Positions 38,158 through 49,258 of a stretch of 64,000 nt of DNA are shown here, in pieces. Source of the stretch: Pseudomonas rhizoryzae (GTDB taxonomy: Bacteria > Pseudomonadota > Gammaproteobacteria > Pseudomonadales > Pseudomonadaceae). Position numbers and translations under genes: made by a program. Positions within the stretch are counted from its first letter, which is position 1. Each line of letters opens with the position of its first letter. The notes under the pieces are model-generated. The model was not told where the DNA came from. It made no database searches and saw only the letters and a list, made by a program, of their open reading frames with translations. The DNA lies in contig NZ_SULM01000015.1 of NCBI RefSeq assembly GCF_005250615.1, positions 25,970-89,969 of the forward strand, read 5' to 3'.

Positions 38158-40857
38158 ATGCCCCAGGTCGATTCGGAGTTGTTCGACGCCGGCCAGTTCC
38201 AAGCTGAACTCTCGCTGAAAGCCAGCCCCATCGCGGCTTTCAAGAAATTCATCCGTGCGGCGAACGCGACCCTCGATGCCCGCTTCCTGGCGGGGCGTAG
38301 CGTACGGCGGCTGGTAGAAGACCGCGCCTGGTTCGTCGATCAGATGCTGGTCGCGGCCTGGAATCGCTTCGATTGGCCGGATGGCGGCATCGCCCTGCTG
38401 GCGGTAGGCGGCTACGGCCGGGGCGAGCTGCATCCACATTCCGACATCGATCTGCTGATCCTGCTGGCCGAAGAGGAACAGGAGCGTTTCCGCGAGCCTA
38501 TCGAAGGCTTTCTGACGTTGCTGTGGGACGTGGGCCTGGCGGTCGGGCAGAGCGTGAGATCCCTGCGCGAATGCACCACCGAGGCTATCGCCGACCTGAC
38601 GGTGATCACCAACCTCATGGAAAGCCGGACGCTGGCCGGTCCCGAGGCACTGCGCCAGGCGATGCTGCAAGCGACCAGCGTCGAACATCTGTGGCCCGGA
38701 CGCGACTTCTATCTGGCCAAGCGTGCCGAGCAAAGCACGCGGCACGCCAAGTACAACGATACCGAATACAACCTCGAACCCAACGTCAAGGGCTCGCCAG
38801 GTGGCCTGCGGGACATCCAGACCCTGCTGTGGATCGCCCGGCGCCAGTTCGGCACCCTGAATCTGCAAGCCCTGGTTGGCCAGGGCTTTCTTACCGAGAG
38901 CGAATGCAGCCTGCTGATCTCGGCCCAGGAATACCTGTGGAAGGTCCGCTACGCGCTGCACATGCTGGCTGGCCGCCCGGAGGATCGCCTGCTGTTCGAC
39001 CACCAGCGACGCATCGCCAACCTGCTCGGCTACGAGGACAACGATGCCAAGCTGGCGGTGGAGCGCTTCATGCAGAAGTACTACCGCGTGGTGATGGATG
39101 TCTCCCAGCTCAGCGACGTGGTGATGCAGCACTTCGAGGAAGTGAACCTGCGCGACGACCAGACGCCTGGTGCCGCCACCCCGCTCAACAACAGATTCCA
39201 GGTACGCCATGGCTACCTGGAGGTGGTGCATCCCCAGGTCTTCCTGCGCACCCCCTTCGCCCTGATGGAGCTGTTCGTCCTGCTGGCCCAGAATCCCGAG
39301 ATCAAGGGCCCCAGCGCCGGCACCATTCGCCTGCTGCGCGACAGCCGCCACCTGATCGACGACACCTTCCGCCAGGACATCCGCAACACCAGCCTGTTCA
39401 TCGAGCTGCTCAAAAGCGAATCCGGCATCCATCGCAACCTGCGGCGGATGAATCGCTACGGACTGCTGGGCCTCTATCTACCCGAATTCGGCCAGATCGT
39501 CGGCCAGATGCAGCATGACCTCTTCCATATCTACACGGTCGATGCCCACACCCTGAATCTCATCAAGCACCTGCGCAAGATGAGCTACGACGTGCTCGCC
39601 GAGAAGTATCCGCTGGCGACCCGGGTGATCCACAAGCTGCCGAAGCCGGAGCTGATCTACATCGCCGGCCTCTACCACGATATTGCCAAGGGCCGTGGTG
39701 GCGATCACTCGGAGCTCGGAGCCGAGGACGTGGAAGCCTTCGGTCGTCGCCATCAGCTACCCGAATGGGACACGCGCCTGGTCAGCTGGCTGGTACGCAA
39801 CCACCTGGTGATGTCGACCACCGCCCAGCGCAAGGACCTGTCCGATCCGCAGGTGATCCACGATTTCGCCCTGACGGTCGGCGACCACACGCACCTCGAC
39901 TATCTGTACGTGCTCACCGTCGCCGACATCACCGCGACCAATCCGTCGCTGTGGAACTCCTGGCGCGCGACGCTGCTCCGGCAGCTGTACACCGAAACCA
40001 AGCGCGCCCTGCGCCGCGGCCTGGAGAACCCGGTCAACCGCGAAGAGCAGATCCGCAGTACCCAGCAGTCGGCACTGGATACCCTGATACGCCGTGGAAT
40101 CGACGCGGACGCCGCCGAACAGCTGTGGTCGCAGCTGGGTGACCACTATTTCCTGCGCCACACGGCCCTGGACGTTGCCTGGCACACCGAGGCCATCCTC
40201 GGCCATGACGATGTCGCCGAGCCGCTGGTGTTGATCCGCGAGACGACTCAACGCGACTCCGAGGGCGGGACGCAGATCTTCATCTATGCCGCGGACCAGC
40301 ACGACTTCTTCGCGGTGACCGTGGCGGTGATGGACCAGCTCAACCTGAACATTCAGGACGCGCGCATCATCACCTCGACCAGCCAGTTCACCCTCGACAC
40401 CTACATAGTGCTGGATGCCGACGGCGGCTCGATCGGCAACAACCCGGCGCGAGTCGCCCAGATCCGCGCCGGCCTGACCGAAGCCCTGAAGCATCCGGAA
40501 GAGTATCCGAGCATCATCAACCGGCGTGTCACCCGGCAGCTCAAGCATTTCGGCTTCGCACCCCAGGTGAACATCTATACCGAGACCGCGCGCTCCGCGA
40601 GCCTGATCGAGCTGATCGCCCCGGATCGCCCCGGCCTGCTGGCCCGGGTGGGGCGTATCTTCCTCGACTTCGACCTGTCCGTGCTCAACGCCAAGATCGC
40701 CACCCTCGGTGAGCGCGTGGAAGACGTCTTCTATGTCACTGACGCGCAAGGACGACCCCTGTCGGACCCGCAACTCTGCACCGCCCTGCAGCAAGCCCTG
40801 ATCAAGCAACTGGGCGAGGCGGACAGCCAGACGCCGCTCACCCGCATCAGTATCTAG
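38158..40857 (+). CDS. glnD: Bifunctional uridylyltransferase/uridylyl-removing enzyme GlnD
   Basis: Nitrogen sensor of 899 residues that uridylylates PII under glutamine limitation and reverses this when glutamine is high. The nucleotidyltransferase motif [17 protein letters not shown] lies at 84-100, the HD hydrolase motif in [21 protein letters not shown] at about 500-520, and two ACT glutamine-binding domains at the C terminus (about 700-780 and 810-890). GAGGTGAG precedes the ATG. Its output acts through NtrBC and RpoN; rpoN lies at 60.3 kb here. Confidence 0.98.
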   Translation: MPQVDSELFDAGQFQAELSLKASPIAAFKKFIRAANATLDARFLAGRSVRRLVEDRAWFVDQMLVAAWNRFDWPDGGIALLAVGGYGRGELHPHSDIDLLILLAEEEQERFREPIEGFLTLLWDVGLAVGQSVRSLRECTTEAIADLTVITNLMESRTLAGPEALRQAMLQATSVEHLWPGRDFYLAKRAEQSTRHAKYNDTEYNLEPNVKGSPGGLRDIQTLLWIARRQFGTLNLQALVGQGFLTESECSLLISAQEYLWKVRYALHMLAGRPEDRLLFDHQRRIANLLGYEDNDAKLAVERFMQKYYRVVMDVSQLSDVVMQHFEEVNLRDDQTPGAATPLNNRFQVRHGYLEVVHPQVFLRTPFALMELFVLLAQNPEIKGPSAGTIRLLRDSRHLIDDTFRQDIRNTSLFIELLKSESGIHRNLRRMNRYGLLGLYLPEFGQIVGQMQHDLFHIYTVDAHTLNLIKHLRKMSYDVLAEKYPLATRVIHKLPKPELIYIAGLYHDIAKGRGGDHSELGAEDVEAFGRRHQLPEWDTRLVSWLVRNHLVMSTTAQRKDLSDPQVIHDFALTVGDHTHLDYLYVLTVADITATNPSLWNSWRATLLRQLYTETKRALRRGLENPVNREEQIRSTQQSALDTLIRRGIDADAAEQLWSQLGDHYFLRHTALDVAWHTEAILGHDDVAEPLVLIRETTQRDSEGGTQIFIYAADQHDFFAVTVAVMDQLNLNIQDARIITSTSQFTLDTYIVLDADGGSIGNNPARVAQIRAGLTEALKHPEEYPSIINRRVTRQLKHFGFAPQVNIYTETARSASLIELIAPDRPGLLARVGRIFLDFDLSVLNAKIATLGERVEDVFYVTDAQGRPLSDPQLCTALQQALIKQLGEADSQTPLTRISI

Positions 40858-40883
40858 CGCCTCGAACGAAGGACCACCCGACG

Positions 40884-42077
40884 ATGAACCCCACCCTCGA
40901 CCTGTTGCATCCCTATCCGTTCGAGAAGCTCCGCGCCCTGCTCGCTGGCGTCACTCCACCGGCGGCGATCAAGGCCATTCCGCTGTCGATCGGCGAGCCC
41001 AAGCATCCGGCGCCGGCGTTCGTCGCCGAGGCGCTGACCGCCAACCTGGATCAACTGGCGGTTTACCCGACCACCCTGGGTATCGCCGACCTGCGCGAAG
41101 CCATCGCCGATTGGGCCAGCCGGCGCTTCGCCGTGCCCGCGGGCTGGCTGGATCCGGCGCGCCACGTGCTGCCCGTGACCGGTACCCGCGAGGCCCTGTT
41201 CTCCTTCACCCAGGCGGTGGTGGATCGCACCAAGGCCGGCCTGGTGCTGAGCCCCAATCCCTTCTACCAGATCTACGAGGGTGCCGCCCTGCTGGCCGGC
41301 GCCGAGCCCCACTATCTGCCCTGCCTGGCGGAGCAGGGTTTCAATCCGGACTTCGACAGCGTTCCGACCGAGGTCTGGGAACGTTGCCAGCTACTGTTCC
41401 TCTGCTCGCCCGGCAATCCCACGGGGGCTCTGCTGCCCCTGGAGACCCAGAAGAAGCTCATCGAACTCGCTGATCGCCATGACTTCGTGATCGCCGCCGA
41501 CGAGTGCTACAGCGAGCTCTACTTCGACGAAGACAATCCGCCACCCGGCCTGCTCACCGCCTGTGCGGAACTGGGCCGCAGCGACTTCGCCCGCTGCGTG
41601 GTCTTCCACAGCCTGTCCAAGCGTTCCAACTTGCCAGGCATGAGATCGGGCTTCGTCGCTGGCGATGCCGCCATCCTCAAGCGCTTTCTGCTCTATCGCA
41701 CCTACCACGGCTGTGCCATGCCGGTGCAGGTACAGAAGGCCAGCGCCGTCGCCTGGCGTGACGAGGCCCACGTGCGCGAGAACCGCGAACTCTATCGGCA
41801 GAAATTCGCCGCCGTCCTGGATGTCCTCCAGGGCAGCCTGGACGTATCGCTACCTGACGGCGGTTTCTACCTCTGGGCGAAGACGCCGGGCGATGACGAA
41901 ACCTTCGCGCGCGAGCTCTTCGCTGCGGAACACGTCACCGTGGTGCCCGGCTCCTATCTGTCCCGTGAAGTGGGCGGCATCAATCCGGGCGCCGGACGGG
42001 TGCGCATGGCGCTGGTCGCCCCGCTGGCCGAGTGCGTGGAAGCAGCGGAGCGCATCCGCCGCTTCTGCAGTCGCTAA
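40884..42077 (+). CDS. dapC: Succinyldiaminopimelate transaminase DapC
   Basis: Class I/II PLP aminotransferase of 397 residues. The lysine of the HSLSKRSNLPGMRSG motif binds PLP, and SPGNPTGALLP and the ADECYSELYFDE strand bind the cofactor. The glnD-adjacent place and the NLPGMRSGFVAGD context match DapC of lysine and murein synthesis. Function is inferred from family and position. It has an AAGGA ribosome site, and its stop codon overlaps the convergent antiporter stop by three bases. Confidence 0.88.
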   Translation: MNPTLDLLHPYPFEKLRALLAGVTPPAAIKAIPLSIGEPKHPAPAFVAEALTANLDQLAVYPTTLGIADLREAIADWASRRFAVPAGWLDPARHVLPVTGTREALFSFTQAVVDRTKAGLVLSPNPFYQIYEGAALLAGAEPHYLPCLAEQGFNPDFDSVPTEVWERCQLLFLCSPGNPTGALLPLETQKKLIELADRHDFVIAADECYSELYFDEDNPPPGLLTACAELGRSDFARCVVFHSLSKRSNLPGMRSGFVAGDAAILKRFLLYRTYHGCAMPVQVQKASAVAWRDEAHVRENRELYRQKFAAVLDVLQGSLDVSLPDGGFYLWAKTPGDDETFARELFAAEHVTVVPGSYLSREVGGINPGAGRVRMALVAPLAECVEAAERIRRFCSR

Positions 42078-43708
42078 CGATTGCCTTGATCGCGCATCAG
42101 CGCGGTCTCCTGGATATCCAGCTCGCGCAGGAATTCAGTGACTACCAGGTCGTCGATCACGCCAGCGATACGCAGCCGATAGAGTTCGCGGCGCTGGGCA
42201 CGGATGGCGAGCAGGCGTAGCTCGCCATCCAGACTGTCCCTCAGCCGGGCCAGCGCTCTGGCATCCTCGCTGTCATCGGCTGAACTCAGCTCATCGCGGA
42301 ATTCCGCGATGATGCCAGCCTTGATCTCGGCCTGCAGGGCCGCTCGCGCCGGCTCTTCCGTCTCGCCCGACTCCACCCCCTCCAACGCGCTGATGGCTGC
42401 CCGGGCGGCATTGATACGCACCTCGCAGCGTTCACGCTCCAAGAGGTCGTTGGATTGCTCCGGTAGACGCGCCAGCAACAGCGGAATGCCGATGCTCGCT
42501 ACCACCAGGGACAGCAGGATGACGCCAGCCGCGATGAACACCAGGACATCACGCAGAGGAAAGGGCGTCCCGTTCGACAGCACCAGTGGCAAGGACAACA
42601 CACCGGCGAGGGTCACCGCCCCGCGTACCCCGCTGAGAGAGGCGATGGCGGCGATACAGCGTGGATCTCCAGCGATGGTCATGGGGCCTTCGCTGGGCTG
42701 GGTGAGGTGCCAATAACCCAGAATGACGGCGAAGCGAATGGTCATGATCACTAGATAGGAGCCCACCACATAGAGCGCCAGCCAACCAGCCGCGGGCCAG
42801 AGCGCCTGGGATGCCGGCAAGGCCGCCGCTAGGATGTCAGGCAACTGCAATCCCAAGATGAGGAAAACCAGGCCGTTGAAAGCGAACTCCACCAGCCCCC
42901 AGACACTGTGATTGAGCAAGCGGGTGGCGGTTTGCCGAGGCAGCATGTCGACCCGGCTCTGCATCATCCCGGCGGCGACCGCCGACAGAATGCCCGAGAC
43001 GCCGAGGCGCTCCGCCAGCACGTAGGCAGCGAACGGCAGCAGTAGCATGAAGACCACATGAGGCGCGGCATCGCTCCAGCCCCGGCTGATCACCATCCAG
43101 GCGCGCGCCCGGCCGACCAGCCAGCTCAGCACGGCACCCACCAACACTCCACCGACTGCGACGACGACGAAATTCAGGCTGGCCTGGCTCAGCGAGAACA
43201 CCCCGGTCAGGACCGCCGCCACGGCGAACTTGAAGGTCACCAGGCCGGATGCATCGTTGAGCAGCGCCTCCCCCTGAATCACGTGCAGCAGCGAGCTGGG
43301 CAGGCGACCCCGGACGATGCTGGAGACGGCCACGGCATCGGTGGGCGACAGCACGGCGGCCAAGGCAAAGGCCACCGCCCAGGGGAGCTTGAGCATCCAG
43401 TGCAGGAACCAGCCGGCTCCGAGTACCGTAAGGAAGACCAGACCGAAGGCCAGCACGAAGATGGGTCGCCGCAGCCGCCAGAATTCGCGCTTGGGCATGC
43501 GCCAGCCATCGGAGAACAACAGCGCCGGGATGAACAGCAGCAGGAACAGCTCAGGGTCCAGGGCCACGTGTAGCCCTAAGGTAGGCCAGGCGAGCAAGGC
43601 GCCGACCACGACTTGAATCAAGGGCAGCGGAATGGGGATGAGATGGGCGCTGAGGCGGGTGGCACCCACCACCAGCAACAGGATCAGAGCGGTATAGAGA
43701 ATCTGCAC
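42074..43708 (-). CDS. CPA1-family Na+(K+)/H+ antiporter
   Basis: Inner-membrane cation/proton antiporter, 544 residues from the chosen GTG. About 12 hydrophobic segments are visible, with the ion-site motif SPTDAVAVSSIVRG and ALLNDASGLVTFK typical of NhaP/CPA1 proteins, then a cytoplasmic C-terminal domain of about 150 residues rich in charged helices. The GTG at 43708 (VQILYTALILLL) begins just before the first membrane segment; the 20 codons upstream are not hydrophobic and lack a site. Ion specificity cannot be read from the sequence. It is convergent with dapC. Confidence 0.85.
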   Translation of the reverse strand: MQILYTALILLLVVGATRLSAHLIPIPLPLIQVVVGALLAWPTLGLHVALDPELFLLLFIPALLFSDGWRMPKREFWRLRRPIFVLAFGLVFLTVLGAGWFLHWMLKLPWAVAFALAAVLSPTDAVAVSSIVRGRLPSSLLHVIQGEALLNDASGLVTFKFAVAAVLTGVFSLSQASLNFVVVAVGGVLVGAVLSWLVGRARAWMVISRGWSDAAPHVVFMLLLPFAAYVLAERLGVSGILSAVAAGMMQSRVDMLPRQTATRLLNHSVWGLVEFAFNGLVFLILGLQLPDILAAALPASQALWPAAGWLALYVVGSYLVIMTIRFAVILGYWHLTQPSEGPMTIAGDPRCIAAIASLSGVRGAVTLAGVLSLPLVLSNGTPFPLRDVLVFIAAGVILLSLVVASIGIPLLLARLPEQSNDLLERERCEVRINAARAAISALEGVESGETEEPARAALQAEIKAGIIAEFRDELSSADDSEDARALARLRDSLDGELRLLAIRAQRRELYRLRIAGVIDDLVVTEFLRELDIQETALMRDQGNR

Positions 43709-43823
43709 GGCGGTCTCGCGGTCAGGGCACCTCAAGCGGTACCTAATACAGGAGGAGATGCGTCCCAAGGGCCTGGGGACACGTCGACCTTGCGTTGTTG
43801 GGACTGATGTCGCCGGATTTGGT

Positions 43824-43841
43824 TTTACCCAAACTTTACCC
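43824..43841. promoter_or_regulatory. Direct repeat TTTACCC with 11-base period
   Basis: TTTACCC at 43824-43830 and again at 43835-43841, an 11-base period (one helical turn) as used by OmpR/PhoB-type response regulators. It lies about 82 bases upstream of the small secreted protein and in the gap after the antiporter start. Confidence 0.35.
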
Positions 43842-43922
43842 CGCCGCGTCTAGGCGACTCGCCGCCGTTGCGGTCTGATAGAGAGGCCCGGTTTCAGAAC
43901 CCCGGGCCGCAGGAGAATCATC

Positions 43923-44243
43923 ATGCTACGTCGCATCACTCAGGTTGTGGTGCTTGCCGGCTGCCTCGCCATTGCAGGCCAGGCGTCCGCCCACGGTCGT
44001 GGTCCCGGTCCGGCCTTTTTCGGTGCGGTGGTGGGTGCCGTGGTCGGCGGAGCCATCATCTCCAACTCCTATGCCCGGGAGCCGGTCTATGTCCAGGGAC
44101 CGCCCCCACCTCCGCCACCGCCGGTGGTTTACTACCAGCCCGCGCCGGTCTATGAGTACCGCGTGGTCGAGCCGCGCCCCGTGTATTACGGCCCCCCGCC
44201 CCCACCCGGCGGCTACTACTATGGCCCGCCGCCGCGCTGGTAA
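43923..44243 (+). CDS. Small secreted Pro/Tyr-rich protein with glycine zipper
   Basis: A 106-residue protein I do not recognise by function. It has a signal peptide (about 1-23, ending ASA-H), a glycine-zipper-like hydrophobic stretch FFGAVVGAVVGGAIIS (about 32-47), and a tail of Pro/Tyr repeats (eight prolines in a row, then VVYYQP, YEYRVV, PVYYGP, GGYYYGPPPRW). Such proteins are common in pseudomonads as surface or periplasmic hypothetical proteins. AGGAG lies eight bases before the ATG, and a strong terminator follows nine bases after the stop, so it is a single-gene unit. The 11-base direct repeat upstream suggests regulated expression. Confidence 0.75.
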   Translation: MLRRITQVVVLAGCLAIAGQASAHGRGPGPAFFGAVVGAVVGGAIISNSYAREPVYVQGPPPPPPPPVVYYQPAPVYEYRVVEPRPVYYGPPPPPGGYYYGPPPRW

Positions 44244-44251
44244 GGCCTAAT

Positions 44252-44282
44252 AAAAAACCCGCCGAAAGGCGGGTTTTTTTAT
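44252..44282. terminator. Bidirectional terminator between the small secreted gene and cysNC
   Basis: AAAAAACCCGCC-GAAA-GGCGGGTTTTTTT with A and T tracts on both sides; serves the plus-strand small gene and the convergent cysNC. Confidence 0.93.
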
Positions 44283-44292
44283 TACAGGTGCC

Positions 44293-46191
44293 TTAGATCA
44301 CCTGGCGCTGGCGCAGAGCGTCGAGAATCTGCTGAACGCCCTCCTCTACCGACAACTGCTCGGTATCCAATACCAGATCGGCGTCTTCAGGCGCGTCATA
44401 GGCAAAGGAGATGCCCGGGATATTGTCGCCAGCCGCGGCATAGAGACCTTGCGGATCCCGCTCAGCACAGGCCTTGGGCGATGCCTTGACGTGGACCGTC
44501 AGCAGACGCTCGGCACCGATCAGCGCCTGAGCCTGGGCACGACCCTCGGCATCTGGCGCCACGAAGGCCGCCAGGGCGATCAGACCTGCCTCGTTGAACT
44601 GACGGGCCACCTGGGCAGCACGCAACCAGTTCTCGCGGCGACCGGCGCGATCCTGCGGCAATCCCTTGTTCAGGTCATGGCGCAGATTCTGGCCATCCAG
44701 CACGAAGACCGCACGCCCGGCATTGAACAGGCGCCGCTCCAGGGCATAGGCCAGGGTGGTCTTGCCGGCACCGGACAAGCCAGTGAAGAGCACGGTGGTT
44801 GGCTGCTGACCGAAGCGGGCGGCACGCTCGGCGGTGCCGACGTGCAACTGGTGCGCGCTTTGGCCATGACCGCCGCTACCCACCGGCTCGGCGATGATCA
44901 TGCCCGCACCGACGGTGCCGTTGGTCAGGCGGTCGATGACGATGAAGGCACCGGTGGTGCGGTTGACGCCATAGCCATCCAGGGCGATGGAAGCATCCAG
45001 AGCCACCTTGACCCGGGCGATTTCGTTGAGCTTCAGCTCGCTGGCGGCGCCGTGTTCCAGGGTGTTGACGTCCACGGTATGGACGATGCTCGGCAGCGAA
45101 CCGGGCACGTAGCTGGTGGCGCGCTTGATGTCGTATTTCTTGCCGGGCCGCATGGGCTCTTCGGCCATCCATACCAGCATGGCTTCGAAGCTGTCGGTCA
45201 CCTGGGGACGGTTGTCGGCATGCACCAGGACATCGCCACGAGAGATGTCGATCTCGTCTTCCAGCGTCAGGGTGACGGCCTGGCCAGGACCGGCCTGCTC
45301 CAGCTCACCGTCGTAGGTGACGATGGACTTGACCCGGCTGCCCTTGCCCGACGGCAGGACCACCACGGCATCGCCCTTGGTCACCACGCCCGAGGCCAGG
45401 GTCCCGGCGAAACCGCGGAAGTTGAGGTTGGGGCGGTTGACGTACTGCACCGGGAAGCGCAGGTCGTCCAGGTTGCGATCCGCGGCGATCTCCACGGTCT
45501 CGAGGATTTCCATCAGCGGCTTGCCACTGTACCAGGGCGTCTGCTCGCTGCGATTCACCACGTTGTCGCCCTTGAGCGCCGACATGGGTACGAAGTGAAT
45601 GTCCTTGGCGTTCAGGTCGATGCGCTGGGCGAAGGCCAGGTAGTCGTCCTTGATACGCTCGAACACGGCTTCGTCGAAGCCCAGCAGGTCCATCTTGTTG
45701 ATGGCGACCACGATGTGCTTGATGCCCAGCAGCGAGGCGATGTAGCTGTGCCGACGGGTCTGGGTCTGGATGCCGTAGCGGGCGTCGACCAGGATGATCG
45801 CCAGGTCGCAGGTGGACGCCCCGGTAGCCATGTTGCGGGTGTACTGCTCATGGCCGGGGGTATCGGCGATGATGAACTTGCGCTTGGCGGTGGAGAAGTA
45901 GCGGTAGGCCACGTCGATGGTGATGCCCTGCTCGCGCTCGGCCTGTAGGCCGTCCACCAGCAACGCCAGATCGACCTCCTCGCCGGTGGTGCCCACCTTC
46001 TTGGAGTCGCGGGTGATGGCTTCCAGGTGATCCTCGTAGATCATCTTGGAGTCGTGCAGCAAGCGCCCGATCAGAGTGCTCTTGCCATCGTCGACGTTGC
46101 CGCAGGTGAGGAAGCGCAGCAGCTCCTTGCGTTCGTGCTGCGCGAGGTAGGCCAGGATGTCCTGGCCGATCAGATCGGATTGGTGCGACAT
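44293..46191 (-). CDS. cysNC: Bifunctional sulfate adenylyltransferase subunit 1/APS kinase (CysNC)
   Basis: Fusion of 632 residues. The N-terminal CysN part (about 1-450) is an EF-Tu-like GTPase with [16 protein letters not shown] and NKMD motifs, which drives ATP sulfurylase catalysis with CysD. The C-terminal CysC part (about 455-632) is APS kinase with the P-loop GLSGAGKTT. Together they make APS and PAPS. The start [12 protein letters not shown] at 46191 follows the family and lies one base after the cysD stop. The fusion is normal for Pseudomonas. Confidence 0.97.
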   Translation of the reverse strand: MSHQSDLIGQDILAYLAQHERKELLRFLTCGNVDDGKSTLIGRLLHDSKMIYEDHLEAITRDSKKVGTTGEEVDLALLVDGLQAEREQGITIDVAYRYFSTAKRKFIIADTPGHEQYTRNMATGASTCDLAIILVDARYGIQTQTRRHSYIASLLGIKHIVVAINKMDLLGFDEAVFERIKDDYLAFAQRIDLNAKDIHFVPMSALKGDNVVNRSEQTPWYSGKPLMEILETVEIAADRNLDDLRFPVQYVNRPNLNFRGFAGTLASGVVTKGDAVVVLPSGKGSRVKSIVTYDGELEQAGPGQAVTLTLEDEIDISRGDVLVHADNRPQVTDSFEAMLVWMAEEPMRPGKKYDIKRATSYVPGSLPSIVHTVDVNTLEHGAASELKLNEIARVKVALDASIALDGYGVNRTTGAFIVIDRLTNGTVGAGMIIAEPVGSGGHGQSAHQLHVGTAERAARFGQQPTTVLFTGLSGAGKTTLAYALERRLFNAGRAVFVLDGQNLRHDLNKGLPQDRAGRRENWLRAAQVARQFNEAGLIALAAFVAPDAEGRAQAQALIGAERLLTVHVKASPKACAERDPQGLYAAAGDNIPGISFAYDAPEDADLVLDTEQLSVEEGVQQILDALRQRQVI

Positions 46192-46192
46192 C

Positions 46193-47110
46193 TTAGAAAT
46201 ACCCCTGACGTTTCTTCTCTTCCATGGATCCGGCGCCATCGTGGTCGATGACCCGGCCCTGGCGTTCGGAGGTGCGGGTGAGCAGCATCTCCTGGATGAT
46301 GTCCGTCAGCGTGGTCGCCTGGGACTCCACCGCGCCGGTCAGGGGGTAGCAGCCGAGAGTACGGAAGCGCACCTGGCGCTTGTGGATGCGCGCCTTTTCC
46401 TCGGGCGAGAGGTGCTCGAGGATGCGGTCGTCGTCGATCATGAGCAGGGTGCCGTTCTTCTCGATCACTTCGCGCTCGGCGGCGAAGTACAGCGGCACGA
46501 TCGGGATGCCTTCGAGGTAGATGTATTGCCAGATGTCCAGCTCGGTCCAGTTGGACAGCGGGAAGACCCGGATCGACTCGCCCTTGTTGGTCTTGCCGTT
46601 GTAGATGTTCCACAGCTCCGGACGCTGGTTCTTCGGGTCCCAGCGGTGCTTGCTGTCACGGAAGGAGTAGACGCGCTCCTTGGCACGGGACTTCTCTTCA
46701 TCGCGGCGGGCGCCGCCGAAGGCCGCATCGAAACCGTACTTGTCCAGCGCCTGCTTGAGGCCCTGGGTCTTCATGATGTCGGTGTGCTTGGCGCTGCCAT
46801 GGGTGAAGGGATTGATGCCCTGGGCGACCCCTTCCGGATTCTTGTGCACCAGCAGGTCCAGGCCCATGTCCTGCACCATGCGGTCGCGGAATTCGTACAT
46901 GGCCTGGAATTTCCAACCGGTGTCCACGTGGAGTACCGGGAACGGCAACTTGCCGGGAAAGAAGGCCTTGCGGGCCAAATGCAGCATCACGGCTGAATCC
47001 TTGCCGATGGAATACAGCATGACCGGATTGTCGAACTCGGCGGCCACTTCACGGATGATGTGGATGCTTTCCGCCTCAAGTTGTTTGAGATGCGTCTGTT
47101 TGTCGAGCAT
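46193..47110 (-). CDS. cysD: Sulfate adenylyltransferase subunit 2
   Basis: Catalytic subunit of ATP sulfurylase, 305 residues. PP-loop-type motif [16 protein letters not shown] (about 30-46), the HVDTGWKF strand, and [12 protein letters not shown] are present. It forms an operon with cysNC. The 164-base upstream region has two palindromes that may be operator sites. Confidence 0.97.
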   Translation of the reverse strand: MLDKQTHLKQLEAESIHIIREVAAEFDNPVMLYSIGKDSAVMLHLARKAFFPGKLPFPVLHVDTGWKFQAMYEFRDRMVQDMGLDLLVHKNPEGVAQGINPFTHGSAKHTDIMKTQGLKQALDKYGFDAAFGGARRDEEKSRAKERVYSFRDSKHRWDPKNQRPELWNIYNGKTNKGESIRVFPLSNWTELDIWQYIYLEGIPIVPLYFAAEREVIEKNGTLLMIDDDRILEHLSPEEKARIHKRQVRFRTLGCYPLTGAVESQATTLTDIIQEMLLTRTSERQGRVIDHDGAGSMEEKKRQGYF

Positions 47111-47205
47111 GGCTACTCACGATTGCAGAAGGTGGCCTAAGGGATATCCGTTGCGGCATCCAGGCGACTGGACACCCCGGACGGAGCGGGCCGTGGACGA
47201 ATCCA

Positions 47206-47227
47206 AACCTTATCATAGGCTAAGGTT
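47206..47227. promoter_or_regulatory. Palindrome AACCTTA-N8-TAAGGTT before cysD
   Basis: A perfect 7-base inverted repeat 96-117 bases upstream of the cysD start. It overlaps a possible minus-strand promoter (TATGAT -10 between the arms). It is a candidate operator; the binding protein (CysB or another) is unknown. Confidence 0.45.
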
Positions 47228-47245
47228 ATGGCTCGCCCACCAATT

Positions 47246-47262
47246 TAGAACCAGAAGTTCTA
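47246..47262. promoter_or_regulatory. Palindrome TAGAAC-N5-GTTCTA before cysD
   Basis: Perfect 6-base inverted repeat 13 bases after the 3' end of the Nif3-like gene and upstream of the first palindrome; a second candidate operator for cysDNC. Confidence 0.35.
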
Positions 47263-47274
47263 TGCTTATGACGC

Positions 47275-48024
47275 TCAGGCGGGGTTATCGCAATCGATGA
47301 AGCGATGCTCGATGCCCAGTTGTGCGGCCAGATAGTCGCCCAAGGCCTGCACGCCATAGCGCTCGGTGGCATGATGACCGGCGGCGAAAAAGCTCACGCC
47401 ATTCTCGCGAGCGCTGTGCACCGTTTGTTCGGACACCTCGCCGGTCAGATAGGCATCCACCCCGGCGGCGATGGCCTGGTCGATGTAACCCTGGGCGCCT
47501 CCAGTACACCAGGCCAGCCGCCGGATCGGCCGTCCACCATCGACCACCAGCGGCGTGCGCTGCAGCCGCTCCGCCACCTGCTGCCCGAAGGCCTCAGCGG
47601 AGAGTGGCTGGGCCAGCTCACCCTGCCAGATCAGGCTCCTGGCGTCGCCCGGTAATGGCATGATGTTCTGCAGACCCAGGCGTCGACCCAACTGGACGTT
47701 GTTGCCCACCTCGGCATGGACATCCAATGGCAAATGATAGGCCAGCAGGCTGATGTCGTGGCTCAACAACGTCTTGATCCGCCGATGCTTCATGCCGATC
47801 AGCCGGGCATCTTCGTTTTTCCAGAAGTAGCCGTGATGCACCAGGATGGCATCGGCCCCAGCGGCCACCGCCGCGTCCAATAATTGTTGGGAGGCGGTAA
47901 CCCCACTGACCAGCAACCGGACCTGTGCCCGCCCCTGGACCTGCAGCCCATTCGGGCAGTAGTCCTGGATACGGGCACTTTCCAGGTAGTGATCGGCAGT
48001 CATTACCAGTTCATCAAGGGACAT
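47275..48024 (-). CDS. Nif3-like dinuclear metal-centre protein (YbgI family)
   Basis: A 249-residue member of the Nif3/NGG1p-interacting family, toroidal hexamers with two metals per subunit. NGLQVQG at about 26-32, HHGYFWKNE (histidine pair) and the C-terminal GHHATERYG histidine and glutamate motif supply the metal ligands. The ATG at 48024 was chosen because GAGGAGGAG precedes it; five codons upstream in frame are rejected. It is divergent from algW, as in P. aeruginosa. The physiological role of the family is not settled. Confidence 0.9.
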   Translation of the reverse strand: MSLDELVMTADHYLESARIQDYCPNGLQVQGRAQVRLLVSGVTASQQLLDAAVAAGADAILVHHGYFWKNEDARLIGMKHRRIKTLLSHDISLLAYHLPLDVHAEVGNNVQLGRRLGLQNIMPLPGDARSLIWQGELAQPLSAEAFGQQVAERLQRTPLVVDGGRPIRRLAWCTGGAQGYIDQAIAAGVDAYLTGEVSEQTVHSARENGVSFFAAGHHATERYGVQALGDYLAAQLGIEHRFIDCDNPA

Positions 48025-48136
48025 GGAGCTCCTCCTCATCGGCAGCGCCGGCCGTGTTCCCCGGCCGCGCCGCTCCTTATAATGTCCGCCAGCTTATCCG
48101 CCGCATCGCAGGCGGACAAATTCAAGGATGTAACCG

Positions 48137-49255
<1,119 letters not shown>

Positions 49256-49258
49256 CCG

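Noticed and set aside
37219..39432. 737-codon ORF on the minus strand
   Set aside because: It is antisense to map and glnD, both clearly real; long antisense frames are expected from high-GC codon bias.
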